From positions 5,897,001 to 5,961,000 of the forward strand of contig CM070572.1 of NCBI GenBank assembly GCA_036346355.1: a stretch of 64,000 nt of DNA, read 5' to 3'. Positions within the stretch are counted from its first letter, which is position 1. Every line of letters starts with the position of its first letter. Positions 10,690-21,107 of the stretch are shown here, one piece after another. Under the pieces are notes generated by a model. The model did no database searches and was not told the origin of the DNA. It saw only the letters and a list, made by a program, of their open reading frames with translations. This stretch comes from Rhipidocladum racemiflorum (Eukaryota > Streptophyta > Magnoliopsida > Poales > Poaceae). A program made the position numbers and the translations under genes.

Positions 10690-10890
10690 AGGCGAAACCC
10701 CCCGACCTGCTCTCCGACCAGCTCGGGGGCTCGGGGGCTACACCCACCGGGTGCGCTCGCGCGCACCCGGTCGAAGACTCTTCCCGACCAAACCCGGCGA
10801 AAACCCCCCGACCTGCTCTCCAACCAGCTCGGGGGCTCGGGGGCTACACCCACCGGGTGCGCTCGCGCGCACCCGGTCGGAGACTCTGAT
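10690..10890. repeat. Two ~106-bp direct repeats before the 3' LTR
   Basis: Two nearly identical units, each with 'ccccccgacctgctctcc', 'gctcgggggctcgggggcta' and the inverted repeat 'ccgggtgcgctcgcgcgcacccgg'. They differ by only a few bases. The G-rich word resembles the polypurine-type motif used by these elements next to the 3' LTR. Confidence 0.75.
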
Positions 10891-10972
10891 CAGGCCAAGC
10901 GAATCACGGCATCACGGCACGGAAACAAGACCCCCCGGGCACCTCTCCGACCTGCACGGGGGCTCTGGCTCT

Positions 10973-11506
10973 TGACGGTACCAGTGCCATGGGTACCCCC
11001 GCCCGGAAAGCGCATGGGCCGAACCAGGCGGTCGGCCCGAAGCCACTACCGGCGAGGAAGAACCGAATCGGCGAAATCCTCGAAGAAGCGGCAGCATTTA
11101 TTGCGTGATCGAGCGCATTAAATCGGGCCGTAATGATGACGCAGCGGCACAAGTCCCCAACTCGTGCATTTACTACAAGCAACTACGCCGACCAAAGAAG
11201 CAGGCAAGGGGAGCGGCCGACCCCATCATCCCGCCACTTGCGGGCGACTAAGAGCACAGTCTTTTTCTCTTTTTCAAGCAACAGTGTAACCTCCCTCCTC
11301 GCCTATATAAAGGGGGAGGGAGCGAGCATGTAAGACGACGGACAACCAAGGAATCAATACAATCAAACCCACACGAACTGGAGTAGGGACGTTCAGCCCG
11401 AACCAGTATACATCTTGTGCTCACCCGAGTAAGCCGTCGAGGAGAGGGAGCGTGCACCCCCCTCTTACCTATACAAATTCATTGGCCGGTGCTCGAAACA
11501 CCGACA
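10973..11506 (+). repeat. 3' LTR of Gypsy element (534 bp)
   Basis: Begins TGACGGTACC and ends ACACCGACA. It matches the 5' LTR through the TATA box (11304-11311) to the end. A purine-rich 'cacgggggctctggctct' precedes it. Confidence 0.93.
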
Positions 11507-11511
11507 ACACG
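11507..11511. repeat. Target-site duplication ACACG (right)
   Basis: Exact repeat of 2668-2672. Confidence 0.9.
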
Positions 11512-12190
11512 CTTCCCATATCTAATCACAAGTATCAACCCAGACAAAGGCCCCCTTCGGGACATCTTCTGGATTATGGATTCTCGGTTATGAAAGAAAC
11601 TGTTTCTGATTATGGGAGAATCGGGTCGATTCGGCTACAACTTCTAAGATTCAGACTGAGCCGATGAGAATCAGCAAGAATCAGTGAGAATCAGGTTTCA
11701 GCCAGATTCTGATTCTATACAGAAATCAGCTTCTAATTCTCAGAGAAACTATCCAGAATCTTTCCGTTCGGCAAATAATCCGCTTTTTTTTTCTAAAGTA
11801 GAAGCTGTCCAGAAACTGAAACGAACGGGGCCAAAAACATTGTTACTACATGTAACGACAGAATTCATCTGAAATAATCTATCACATGATTCGATGCATT
11901 TTCTTTTTCTTTTTAGTTTATTCAATATTCATGATATTTTGTATCGAATGCACTTGTAACATTCCCCGATGATGATAGAAAGGAGAAAGGGTAATCAAAC
12001 ATAACGAATCACGAGAAAGGTCCACATGACATGCAGCAACCGCAACTTTTCCCCTTTGCTCTTTTGTTTTTATTTATTTGTTCTTTTTTCATTGACCGGT
12101 TGCTTCTCCCCTGAATTCTGTAGAGCAAGCGAGCCAAGCCATTTCCATCCACCCAATCCGACACAGCTTTTGTTGCTCCAAAAGGGCCTC
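11512..12190. other. Intergenic DNA upstream of the XRI1-like gene
   Basis: 11560-11830 holds repeated 'gagaatcag'/'gattctg' words and 'gaaactgaaacgaacggggcc', typical of a degraded hAT-type MITE, but I could not define its ends. 11880-12190 is AT-rich and would contain the gene's upstream promoter. Confidence 0.35.
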
Positions 12191-12191
12191 C

Positions 12192-12198
12192 TATTTAA
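12192..12198 (+). promoter_or_regulatory. Putative TATA box of the XRI1-like gene
   Basis: TATTTAA sits about 72 bp upstream of the ATG at 12270, implying a short 5'UTR of roughly 40 nt. Confidence 0.45.
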
Positions 12199-12269
12199 GA
12201 CACGCACTCCCACCGCCATGAGAAGCCATATCACTCTCAGCTCAGCTCACACGGAACAACACGCACGCC

Positions 12270-12719
12270 ATGGCCCTAGACAACTACGACTGTTGCGTAT
12301 CCCCTCCTCTGGATTGGGATTGGGAGCAACGCACACTTGGAGACGCCGCCCAAGGAGGCATTCATGAGGCCTTTCCGCCTATGTGTAAGAGACCTACTAC
12401 TGCACCTCACCGCACATTGAAGACACACACATATGTAGTGCGCACATGCGTGCTCCTCTTATCTAGCTAGCTAGGGCATGGTGATGGTGATGGTAGTACT
12501 GAGCTAGCTTGCGGCATGTGCGTGCTGTGCAGTAGGTGTGGAGTCGCCGGTGTTGTCGGAGGCGTCCGGCGGCTACCTGCAAGACGCCATCGTCCACTGG
12601 AGCGACCGTTGCAAGCGGCAGAGGATGGCGGCGGCGGCGCCTCGGCGTCCGGCGGCGGCGAACGAAGACCTGCAGTGCCTTCTTCAGGTAAAGTCATAGC
12701 ATGTACCAATCTACCATCA

Positions 12720-12802
<83 letters not shown>

Positions 12803-15549
12803 TATGGGTATAATGGTGTATTCGTAGTACTTGGCATGAGTGATGAATCATACATGAAAGGATGCATGCATGTGAAGTGACTAGCTCGGCGCCTAGATAC
12901 ACTATCTTGAGTACTGATCAAAAAACTTTGGCAAAACATACTATCTCATAGAACAATCGTGTATGTAGGTTGTTGTTCTTAATTAAGCTGTTCCCAAGTG
13001 TTGTCCAAGTATTGAATACTGTACCCATTGTTAAGAACAGACACACCAAAGTGGAAAGGTGTAACTACGTACATTGTCGCGCTAGCTAAGCTAATATACC
13101 TACGAAAGAGTAGAGTTCAGTCGTGCCTCCTCGCAGAGAGCATGCAAGCAGCGCTGATTGTCTTCTTCCTCCCTTTTCTAACTCGTAGCGCTTTTGTTGT
13201 TGTTGTTGTTGTTTGTTGTTGTTCTCGGCGTGCACGCAGAGCTTTTGGGATTCTAGCGGCGGCGGGGGAGATCTCTTCCATGATTTAAATGCCATGATCC
13301 CGGAGAGCAGCAGTTTTGTCTCAGGTGATTCGATATATCGACACGTCCTTGTCATCATACTGCCCCAAGCACACACACATAAAACCAAACCTCCGTTTGA
13401 TCGGTTAGTAGATTACTCACTGTGTAGTGTGCACACAGCCTGTTTCAACCTTCAAGCGACACTGCACTGTAGAGAAGGCAAGCAAGAACAGCTAGAGACA
13501 GAAACAGTGCTTACTGGCCTTCTAAGTCCCAACAACCAATTAATCAGTCTCAGTCAGTAGAAAAACTGGAGTACTTTGTCTCGCACGATGCTAATTACTG
13601 ATAAGTACTCGTGTTTGAAAACTTGAAATGAAATGTTTGGGCAGAGGAGGACGCTGCATTGGGTAGGGAGCAGCAGGTGCAGGGGCAGAGCCACAGCGCG
13701 GCAGCAGTACAGGCGTCAGCGGCGCAGGCCGGAGAGGAGGCGGCCCCCCCTCCTCCCTTCCCCGCCTCTCGCTACACCGGGCAAGCTGCGGCTGCTCCCC
13801 GGCCACTGCAACTGCAAAAGGCAGCTGCCGCTGCGCCCCACGAGGCACCGCAACCAGCGCGCCGCGGCAATTACTGCCCGCAACTCATCAGCGAGCCGTC
13901 CTCTCGTGCCGCCTCCGCGACGTCCTCCTCGCCTTGCTCCTCGATGCCAGGTGGGTGACCGGTGAGCAATTATTACTCGCGCACGCATGTGTGCACTGAA
14001 CCACTGACAGGGACAGAAGAGAGGGGGCACCGCAGCACTTAGTACTTACCGGCAGCAATACCTGTTTGGCTAAGCATGAGCGAGAACCTCTTCCAGTGCC
14101 TTCAACTTAATTTGTACGTAGCTTCTAATAAAAAAGAGAGATTAAGCGAACTAGACAGGTCCAACAAGAGCGTAAGGAATGCCGAATGCGTGCTACTTTC
14201 CGGTGGTTAGCTTTAGAAGGGAACCTCCTCCTCTAACTCTAATGTATACAAGCTTCAGGATGCGCGCGCCATTAAAATTCGAAGCTATTACTTGAAGCTA
14301 AGATTAACTTCTGTCCGATACATTTGGGAGGAAGCGCTCTAGAATGAGCCCACAATAATTAGGTGAAGTTGTTGTAGCTTCACGAAGATAACATAGCCCT
14401 CGTTGAAACAACCATCCCCGCTAACACAATACGAGCTTCTCTCACCTCACCTATATGAATGGGTGGAACGCCTGTCCAGTTTGGAGTGAGCTTCCTTTTG
14501 TACGCCCATTTGTTTGGCCTTGGCTCAACTTTCAAGTCGATAGGCTCACGGCCAAGTTTAGCCGTGCAAACCTTTTTTTTCCCTTGAAATTTGGTCGGTA
14601 ACTCTAATATTCACTTAAGAAAGAAGATAGACACTTTAGTTCGAGCCCACGTGGGTGAGGCCGGTGGTTTCAAATTTTGCCAAGATTTCGAATCATATTG
14701 GTCAAAATTTCGTTCTATGGTCCATGCTAGATCCTAAATCTCGGTCGAATAAATAAATTTCAAAAAATTCAAATGCTACAGTAAATTTCAAAATAGATCT
14801 TGATGATTTCGGCCAAAATCTCGGATATTTTAACTAGATTTCAATTTTTTATGGGCCTGATTGGATTGGATTTAGGGTCAAGATCATACACACAAATTAA
14901 AAAATGTTAACGTGCTTTTTTATTATTTTTCAAAAGTTGACGGAGATTTATGTAATTTCGGTCAAAATCTCAGAAATCCTAGTTCAAAAAATCGGATTTG
15001 AAATTTGATTTTTGAATTTCGTTCGGATTTTATTTGAAATTCGGAGATCTCTTCGAAATTTTGGATTTTGACCACTTTAGAGATATATATACCGAAAACA
15101 AAATTTAAAACCTTGGCGAGGCATGCATTGGACGAGACCCTTTGCCAATCAAGAAACGCTCGGCTCCTTAGTCAAACAAACCCTTTGTTTTGAGATTCTG
15201 GAATGCTCATAAAATTGCTGGTCCTCGTTAATTTGCTTCGAAAGTGAAACAAAAAATTTTTTCTGGATCGCTCGCAGGGAAGGAGAAGAGAGGCATCGGA
15301 GTGCTGTACCCCTTTTCGGTCGTCAAGCCGCTGGGGTTAGACGGCGGCGGCACGACGACGCTGAACGACGTCAACCAGAGGATCCTGAAGCGACCAGCCA
15401 GGCCAGTTCGGCACCCCGTCGGCCCGTTCGCATGCAACCCTGCCGTGTCGGCTCATGGGCGAGGTCTGTCCGGCAAGGCAGTCGTTAGCCTGACAAGGAT
15501 CAGAACGGGAGGAAAGGGCACCATAACCATCATCAGAACAAGAGGCTGA
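12270..15549 (+). CDS. XRI1: XRI1-like protein (X-ray induced transcript 1 family), five exons
   Basis: Model: exons 12270-12384, 12533-12687, 13240-13324, 13645-13950 and 15278-15549. All introns are GT-AG and all phases agree, giving 933 nt and 310 aa. Exon 1 begins MALDNYDCC and carries a WDW motif (PPLDWDWEQ). Exon 2 has YLQDAIVHWSDRCKRQR, exon 3 FWDSSGGGGDLFHDLNAMIP, and exon 4 is a Gln/Ala/Pro-rich linker. Exon 5 encodes the conserved C-terminal block: YPFSVVKPLGLDGG, LNDVNQRILKRPARPVRHPV, GLSGKAVVSLTRI and GTITIIRTRG before TGA. These motifs belong to the XRI1 family. Arabidopsis XRI1 is radiation-induced and needed for meiosis and post-meiotic pollen development. No enzyme domain is known, and a nuclear DNA-repair role is inferred from family knowledge. 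The exon 2 acceptor could also be at 12536, removing one codon. Intron 2 contains a (TA)n run. Intron 4 (1.3 kb) contains a repeat-like insertion. Confidence 0.85.
12723..12800. repeat. (TA)n microsatellite in intron 2
   Basis: About 39 uninterrupted TA dinucleotides, starting 36 bp after the exon 2 donor. The open frames of repeating Ile-Tyr across it are artefacts. Confidence 0.95.
14640..15115. repeat. Probable transposon relic in intron 4
   Basis: AT-rich text built from 'aaatttcg', 'ggtcaaaatttcg' and 'ttcggccaaaatctcgg' in both orientations, running from 'ggtttcaaattttgcc' to 'aatttaaaaccttgg', which are roughly complementary ends. A similarly composed segment is at 28985-29420. It is consistent with a degraded MITE or foldback element. 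No clean TSD was found. Confidence 0.35.
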
Positions 15550-15972
15550 TGGCATCAGTGGCCAAGCGTTTTCCTTCCCCCTTTCTTTGGAGGAACTGAA
15601 GGGAAGGATCAGACCTTGTGGTCGGGAAAATCACCGGAGAGTAGCTCCCCATCGATCCCGTTGTAAATACACCCGATCGAGGGCTTTGATGCATAGGCTG
15701 TTAATTTCAGTGTTTCTACATCTGTTGCAACAAACTCAATTCCGTCTGTGTGCGTAAGCAGCAGCCTGCTAGGTAATCGACGGGCACCGAGGAATCATGT
15801 ACCTGGACTTCTGAAAGGCTGCATGAACTTGTCGGTGTCTCACTGCCTCCAAGTCTCCGACTCTCCACTGTGTCGAATAACAATCATACATGAACTGTAT
15901 GTATGTTCATAATCCAGCCTCAGCTGGGCGCCTAGCACCAACAGGCAACATGAACTAGGAAAGCACAGGCGC
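15550..15972 (+). other. Presumed 3'UTR and downstream flank of the XRI1-like gene
   Basis: No coding frame. Sequence such as 'gttaatttcagtgtttctacatctgttgcaac' about 150 bp past the stop is typical of plant 3' ends, but no single poly(A) signal can be chosen. Confidence 0.4.

Positions 15973-16027
<55 letters not shown>
15973..16027. repeat. (ATA)n trinucleotide microsatellite
   Basis: About 18 uninterrupted AAT/ATA units. The minus-strand poly-Ile frame is an artefact. Confidence 0.95.
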
Positions 16028-16029
16028 AT

Positions 16030-16230
16030 GGGATCATTTGCCCTGAAGTTGAGTGGCCTTTGCTCATTTGCCCAAAGTTGATCGATCTTTGATCATTTGT
16101 CCTATGATGTCTTATTGACATGCGGGTTCTAGAGCTACATGTCAATGAGACATCATAGGGCAAATTATCAAAGACCGATCAACTTTAGACAAATGAGCAA
16201 AGGCCGATCAACTTCGGAGCAAATGCCCCC
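16030..16230. mobile_element. Foldback MITE, family A, copy 1
   Basis: The two halves are near-complementary over about 90 bp. The left arm begins GGGATCATTTGCCCTGAAGT, and the right arm reads back as GGGGGCATTTGCTCCGAAGT. Internal matches are 'cctttgctcatttg', 'aaagttgatcg' and 'cctatgatgtct'. Related copies are at 18944-19086 and 30083-30195. Non-coding, and it would fold as a long RNA hairpin. Confidence 0.75.
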
Positions 16231-16247
16231 CATATATCAATGTAACT

Positions 16248-16461
16248 TCTGGACCATGGACTAGCACTGCGTTTAGCTAACCATACATGGACCGCCGAGA
16301 GCGCTACTGGCCTTTAGCGTAGGTGTCAACTCATGCAACAGAAGTTCAGAAAGTCAGAAATCTGGACCATCAAGTAGCACTACGTTTAGCTACCATACAT
16401 GAAGCGCCGAGAGCGCTACTGGCCTCTAGCGTAGGAGTCAACTCATGCAAGAAGTTCAGAA
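16248..16461. repeat. Tandem duplication, 113-bp unit
   Basis: 'tctggaccat...' at 16248 repeats at 16361. Both units contain 'gccgagagcgctactggcct' and 'gtcaactcatgcaa', with a few substitutions and small indels between them. Non-coding. Confidence 0.85.
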
Positions 16462-16849
16462 AGTAAGCCTCGTGAGACAGCTGGGACGACTTATCTTAGC
16501 ATTCTTCCAGGTGCAGATAATTTTACACACCACACCGTGATATTTACCAATCACTGTCTAGCATGTTCTCTTGTAAAGTGGCTCTCATAACCACCAAGTT
16601 ACAAATATGAACCCTATAGGTATAGGGCACTGTACATGAGCATGCTAGTATACACAGTGGTAACAAAGGTGTAATATCATAATCATACACAATGAAACAA
16701 TAATAAAAGACTATATTTATTTAATAAAAGATAGTTGAATAATCTTAAAGTCAACTTTACATTTATTATGCCACTCAAGCCTTTAACTATAAGAAAAACA
16801 TTAACGGAACAAAAACTTCAATAAGTAACCCATCAATATACATCTGATA
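16462..16849. other. AT-rich intergenic DNA
   Basis: No gene seen. It may be part of the adjacent LTR-like sequence, whose left end I cannot define. Confidence 0.4.
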
Positions 16850-18017
16850 AAGTTCGACTCCTAGCAAACTCGCCTTTTTGTGGAACTCCTCGTCCAAAAC
16901 AGGTGTAGACTTCTCTTCAACTGCCAGATTTATTGTAACAAGGGTGAGTACATAAAGCATTCAACAAGTTGTGCACAGAATGCGAGTCTATTATAAGTTT
17001 ATAACTACATGCAAAGTTTATTCCAAAAGAATAGCTTATATGGCTTTTTTTGTTGCAAAACATCATCAATTATTGTGTGACAATACATGACACCATTTTT
17101 CAAAGGATATTCTATAGACTATTAGTCAAGTTTGAATTTGTACTTTCCAAAGATACCAGTAATTCATGGCATGACTAAACAAACTAAGCACGATCTAATC
17201 AACCCACGTTGGTATTATATTAGCAACCAACTAATATATATCTGTCCTAGGGTGACAAATAATCCTAACATAACAAATGACAAGGTAATTATAATTCAAA
17301 TGGGTTGAATAGTTAAATCCCAAATTAATTGAAAACACATATAACTTTGAAATAACATGCAATAGATTAAAATAAAATAATATTTGTAAAACTGGGTTCA
17401 ATATGATCAAAACACAACTTACCTTGAAACAACTCTTATCTTGGTCTTGGTCCCTTGGATCAACTCTTCACACTCGAACGTTCCTGGCACTTCAACGTCT
17501 AAGCAAAGAGAACAACGAAAACTAAAATAAATACTAAACAAACTCTCAAAATAAAATAAAATACTCCAAAATAAAGAGCTTAAATTTATAAACTTGAATG
17601 AGCTCAATCGGAATTTGTATGAAGGAGAATGAAGTCTTGAAAGATTTACTGGAGAATTAATTTTGGAAAAAGAGAAAGAAAATAGAAAATTCCCTGACAA
17701 GTGGGCCCACTTGATTTTCTTTTTCCAATTAATTTTTTTGAATTTTCTTTAAACACTGATGGTGACATGAGGACCCCACATGTCATGCACTCAACTCACA
17801 TGGATCAAGTCCACACATAGACCAAGCTTGTGTGGCATGCCCGTCACCGCCCATGTGACGATCACGGACACGACCACGTCGGCACGACGACACGTGAGGA
17901 CCAAGGGTCGTTGGCAAGGCTCTTCGACAACTATGGGTGATCTCCCTGGGAAGTCGCATCGCTGCGAAGGTTGTGACGCAAGCATCGTGGGCTTAGGAGT
18001 CCTCCGACAGTGATAGT

Positions 18018-18258
18018 CAGGGGCGGAACTAGAGACAAAATCATCGGGGTTCACTACTTTATCATATAAGTGATAACAATTTATTATTCTTACCATTTGC
18101 TTGTTATTTGCCTCCCGGTGTCACAAGATTTAGATCAAGGGGATTCACATATACTATATATAGACTAATAGACACTAATTTTTTTTTTAACCCAGTGTAA
18201 AATTTTTTTTGACCCGGTGTCCTGTGACACCGGGTATCCCTATGTACTTCCGCCCCTG
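18018..18258. mobile_element. hAT-type MITE with 8-bp TSD
   Basis: Terminal inverted repeat CAGGGGCGGAA...TTCCGCCCCTG. The flanks GTGATAGT at 18010-18017 and 18259-18266 are an exact 8-bp duplication, diagnostic of the hAT superfamily. 241 bp, non-coding. It is inserted into LTR-like copy A, so it is younger than that copy. Confidence 0.92.
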
Positions 18259-18943
18259 GTGATAGTGTAGCCTCAACGGCATTGATGGCCTTCGAGCATG
18301 CTCCGACCAAGGCGACGCGAGCATCATCTAGAACACACGTCGGCGAGCAAGGTGGTGTGCTCCAATGGCTCCAGGGATCACTTGCGGCGGCGAATCGGTC
18401 GATTCCTTTTCACAACGGCGCTTGTGAAAACTCCCAAAATTCGGCTAACCAACGGTAGCTCGAGACCAATTGATCTAGGGTTTGCAAAGCTTGACTCAAG
18501 ACGGCCTCAGTGGTCTCGGGGAGCACCTTTTATTGGCCTTAAGAGTCCTAGAGGCACTCGGAATGGAGGAGGATCCATGGTGGACATGGCAAACTCGTAG
18601 AGACCAGCTCGAACATGGAGAGGCCCTGACAGGTGGGTCCCACCTATCAGTGGCTCAAGCGCAACACGGGTTAGCTACACGGGCTTTGGCGCTAGGTCGG
18701 CTACACTGGCTTTTGGCTCTACTTGGACTGGGTGCACAAGCTTCGGCCCAAAAGCCTTTCCAGGGATATTTAATTGAGTTTTCATTTTAGAAAATTGCAG
18801 AAAATGCAAATGGACTTCAAATAAATAGCAAATAAACTTGAAAAATCCAAAAAATATATAGCAAATAAATTTTAGAGCATATAGAACTCAAATAAAATAA
18901 TTTCAACAATTGCTCACTCATACATTAATCATTTTTGGATTAA

Positions 18944-19086
18944 TTGATGATTTGCCCTTTTTTATGTGTCATTGATCATTTGCCCTATGATGTCTCAATG
19001 ACATGTGGGTCCTGGAGCCACATGCCAGTGAGACATATTGGTCAAATGATCAATTGCACAATGAAAAAGAGGACAAATCATCAAAT
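18944..19086. mobile_element. Foldback MITE, family A, copy 2
   Basis: Inverted ends 'ttgatgatttgccc' and 'ggacaaatcatcaaa'. Its core 'cctatgatgtctcaatgaca' matches copy 1 at 16030-16230. It interrupts the alignment of LTR-like copy A with copy B, showing insertion after copy A was in place. Confidence 0.65.
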
Positions 19087-19217
19087 CTCCATATTAAATC
19101 CTTTTTGAATTAAAAAAATTCCCAATTAAGCTTTAATTAGCAATGCAATTATGAAAAAATTTTAAAAGGCCAAAATAATTAAAACAAACTCAAAGACGCA
19201 AAACTTGGGAATTTACA

Positions 19218-20812
19218 TCCATCCTTATTGATAATTTGATATAGATTTGCTGAAAGTTAGTTTTCATATCTTCCAGTTACTGGGATAGTTCTTTTGTCTT
19301 TCCGATCTGTATATTTTTATACAGTATTAACCTTTCTTAATATATTATTACAGTAGGGCTCTCCCCTACTGTTTTTCCTCAAAGAACAAGCTACATATAT
19401 ATTTCCATCTTTAAATACTGAATGTCTGTACTGTGCAAAGTATCGTAAAGAACCAATTATTAAAGGAGCACTAGACAAACATTCCTAGTAGCAATTACAT
19501 TTATATCACATTGTGCCAGATATTCAAAATTTGTATTCATGAAGAAAACAAATATCATGGTAGTGAAGACACATTCGGCTGAAAAAATTGCATTCTGAAA
19601 AGAAGTCGAAGCTTTGATATAAAGTATTTTCATGGGTACAAGGCACCCTACCTATGACTACATTTGTCTTGAGTGTGAGGCGCAGATTGTTGGAAACACT
19701 GTAAAGACAGCTCAGAGTTAACATGGCTGCACATGATTTTGGATTGTAAGGGTGTGTTTGTACTCCTTGCAATATGCTCCGCCAAACCCCTGACTTTTAC
19801 TGGTTCAGATTGTTTTGAAGCAGTTTGATGTAATGCATCCACAAATCTTCGAATTCCAAGCTATGGCTGCTCTCTGAACTTTATTGATTGCATGATAATA
19901 AGAGTAACTATAAAATCTCTTTTCAATACTTTTCAGGTGTTTGAAACCCTTGTTTCTTTCTAAAACTGCATGTTTTGCCGAGTAGCAGCGACCTCCAGCT
20001 CTTGCTTTGCTATTCAGTCCATCTAAATCTGAATCTAGATCCATACGACACAGACCAAGTCCCCAATTATAAAAAAAAACACAAGCCGATTCAGACTGCG
20101 TGCCTCCAGGATGCTCAGGCTTGTAGCGTGCAATATCCATTCTGCATATTTTCTTTTGGTGTTAGACCTCGGCAAACAGAACAAAATCTGATATCCGAAC
20201 AAGTTCGACTAAATAGAAATGAAGACAGAACAAAGCTGAAGTCTCTGCACCGGACAAAAGAATGGAAAACTGCAACATCATATTAAGCTTTGACATTCTG
20301 ACCAAGGCATGACTGCACAAAACTTTTTCCAGCTTCATGATATTCTAATTCTATATATTGTTGACAATGTTGCATCAATCAACCACACCAGTCGAATTGC
20401 ACTCAAGTACAAGCTTTAGTTAGCACTCATGTTCTACATTGTCCCTCTTTGGCTAGCACATTCAAATTGGATACAATCATATTTCACAGTTCGCACTAAA
20501 CAGACTTGAAATGGAGAACTTGTTAAAACAAACAAAAAACGAAAAAATAAACAAGAATCTGGTGTATCGCTTGCAGATAGCAGCTACAAGCTCAATTCCT
20601 CCATGTACACAATTACAGGTGCTAACACTATTTGCCCACATTTATACCAGTAATTGAAATACTACCGCAAAATAGTTAGCTATAGAATAGTGTTGCAGTT
20701 GATCAAATATATTGTTACAGTAACTGCATAGATTTATTAGATTTATACAAGAACCTTTTAAAATAGCCTGATTTTTGGAAGTTCTAGATGCATAAAATCC
20801 CAGAAGGTAAGT
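19218..20812. other. Intergenic DNA, no gene recognised
   Basis: Short minus-strand frames at 19524-20140 match no family I know and show no convincing splice structure. It may be an old gene 3' region. Confidence 0.4.
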
Positions 20813-21107
20813 GTCGGGTATTGGATAATTTCCATAATTACCGTAGTACCCCGGCATCCAGTTTCGTCCGGACCATGTGTACCCCCGAAGGGTGTCCCTG
20901 AGGATGACCCACGAGCGTATGGTTTGATTGTTCGGTCCGTCCTGTTAGTGCGGGCTCGATGCTCAGCTTCGGTATCCAAGCACGGGGCCCGAGCATACTT
21001 GCTCGGTCAGGATCAAATTTGCTCGGTCTTAGCTCGTCCGCAAGGTGCATGGTCGGATAGTCCTTCGCGAGTGCGGGCAACAGCTCGTCCGCAAGGTGCA
21101 TTTACGG
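20813..21107 (+). mobile_element. Truncated LTR-like fragment (RIRE2-type start)
   Basis: Begins TGTCGGGTATTGGATAATTT, then 'taccccggcatcc' and 'gtgtacccccgaagggtg'. The TGTCGGGTA start and GTACCCC words are common in grass Gypsy LTRs. An internal repeat 'agctcgtccgcaaggtgcat' occurs twice. The sequence stops at a gene-like fragment and no TSD is seen. Confidence 0.4.

Larger units (their letters stand above)
2673..11506 (+). mobile_element. Ty3/Gypsy retrotransposon, Tat lineage (RIRE2-like), decayed
   Basis: An 8.8-kb element bounded by TG...CA LTRs with 5-bp ACACG target duplications. The internal order is a gag fragment, aspartic protease, reverse transcriptase, RNase H, integrase, an antisense ORF, then a GC-rich repeat-filled 3' region. 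PR-RT-RH-INT is the Ty3/Gypsy order. The extra antisense ORF and repeat-rich 3' region are typical of the Tat lineage, and the gag C-terminus resembles RIRE2-type elements. Numerous indels break the polyprotein and the central part of gag appears to be deleted, so this copy is not autonomous. It is extremely GC-rich next to its AT-rich surroundings. Confidence 0.93.
16850..19217 (-). mobile_element. Long LTR-like sequence, copy A (with two nested MITEs)
   Basis: It aligns segment by segment, in the same orientation, with 48345-50984. Shared phrases include 'gtgtagac', 'aagggtgagta', 'ttattccaaaagaata', 'gatcaaaacacaacttacctt', 'ccacatgtca' and 'aaaataatttcaacaa'. The right end reads, on the minus strand, TGTAAATTCCCAAG, and copy B has TGTAACATCCCAAA, both TG-starting LTR-like ends. 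No coding domain and no matching TSD were found, so it is probably a truncated LTR or solo LTR. It is interrupted by a hAT MITE (18018-18258) and a family A MITE (18944-19086). Confidence 0.5.

Noticed and set aside
9877..11121. 414-codon open frame on the + strand
   Set aside because: It runs through the CACGTG tandem repeats and into the 3' LTR. It is Arg/Pro/Ala-rich because of GC content, and overlapping frames on both strands are equally open. No family resemblance.
12516..12939. Frames with poly Ile-Tyr over the TA run
   Set aside because: Microsatellite artefact inside intron 2. The true exon 2 frame is different.
19524..20286. Short minus- and plus-strand frames of 64-111 codons
   Set aside because: No family resemblance, no splice-supported extension, and overlapping frames on both strands.
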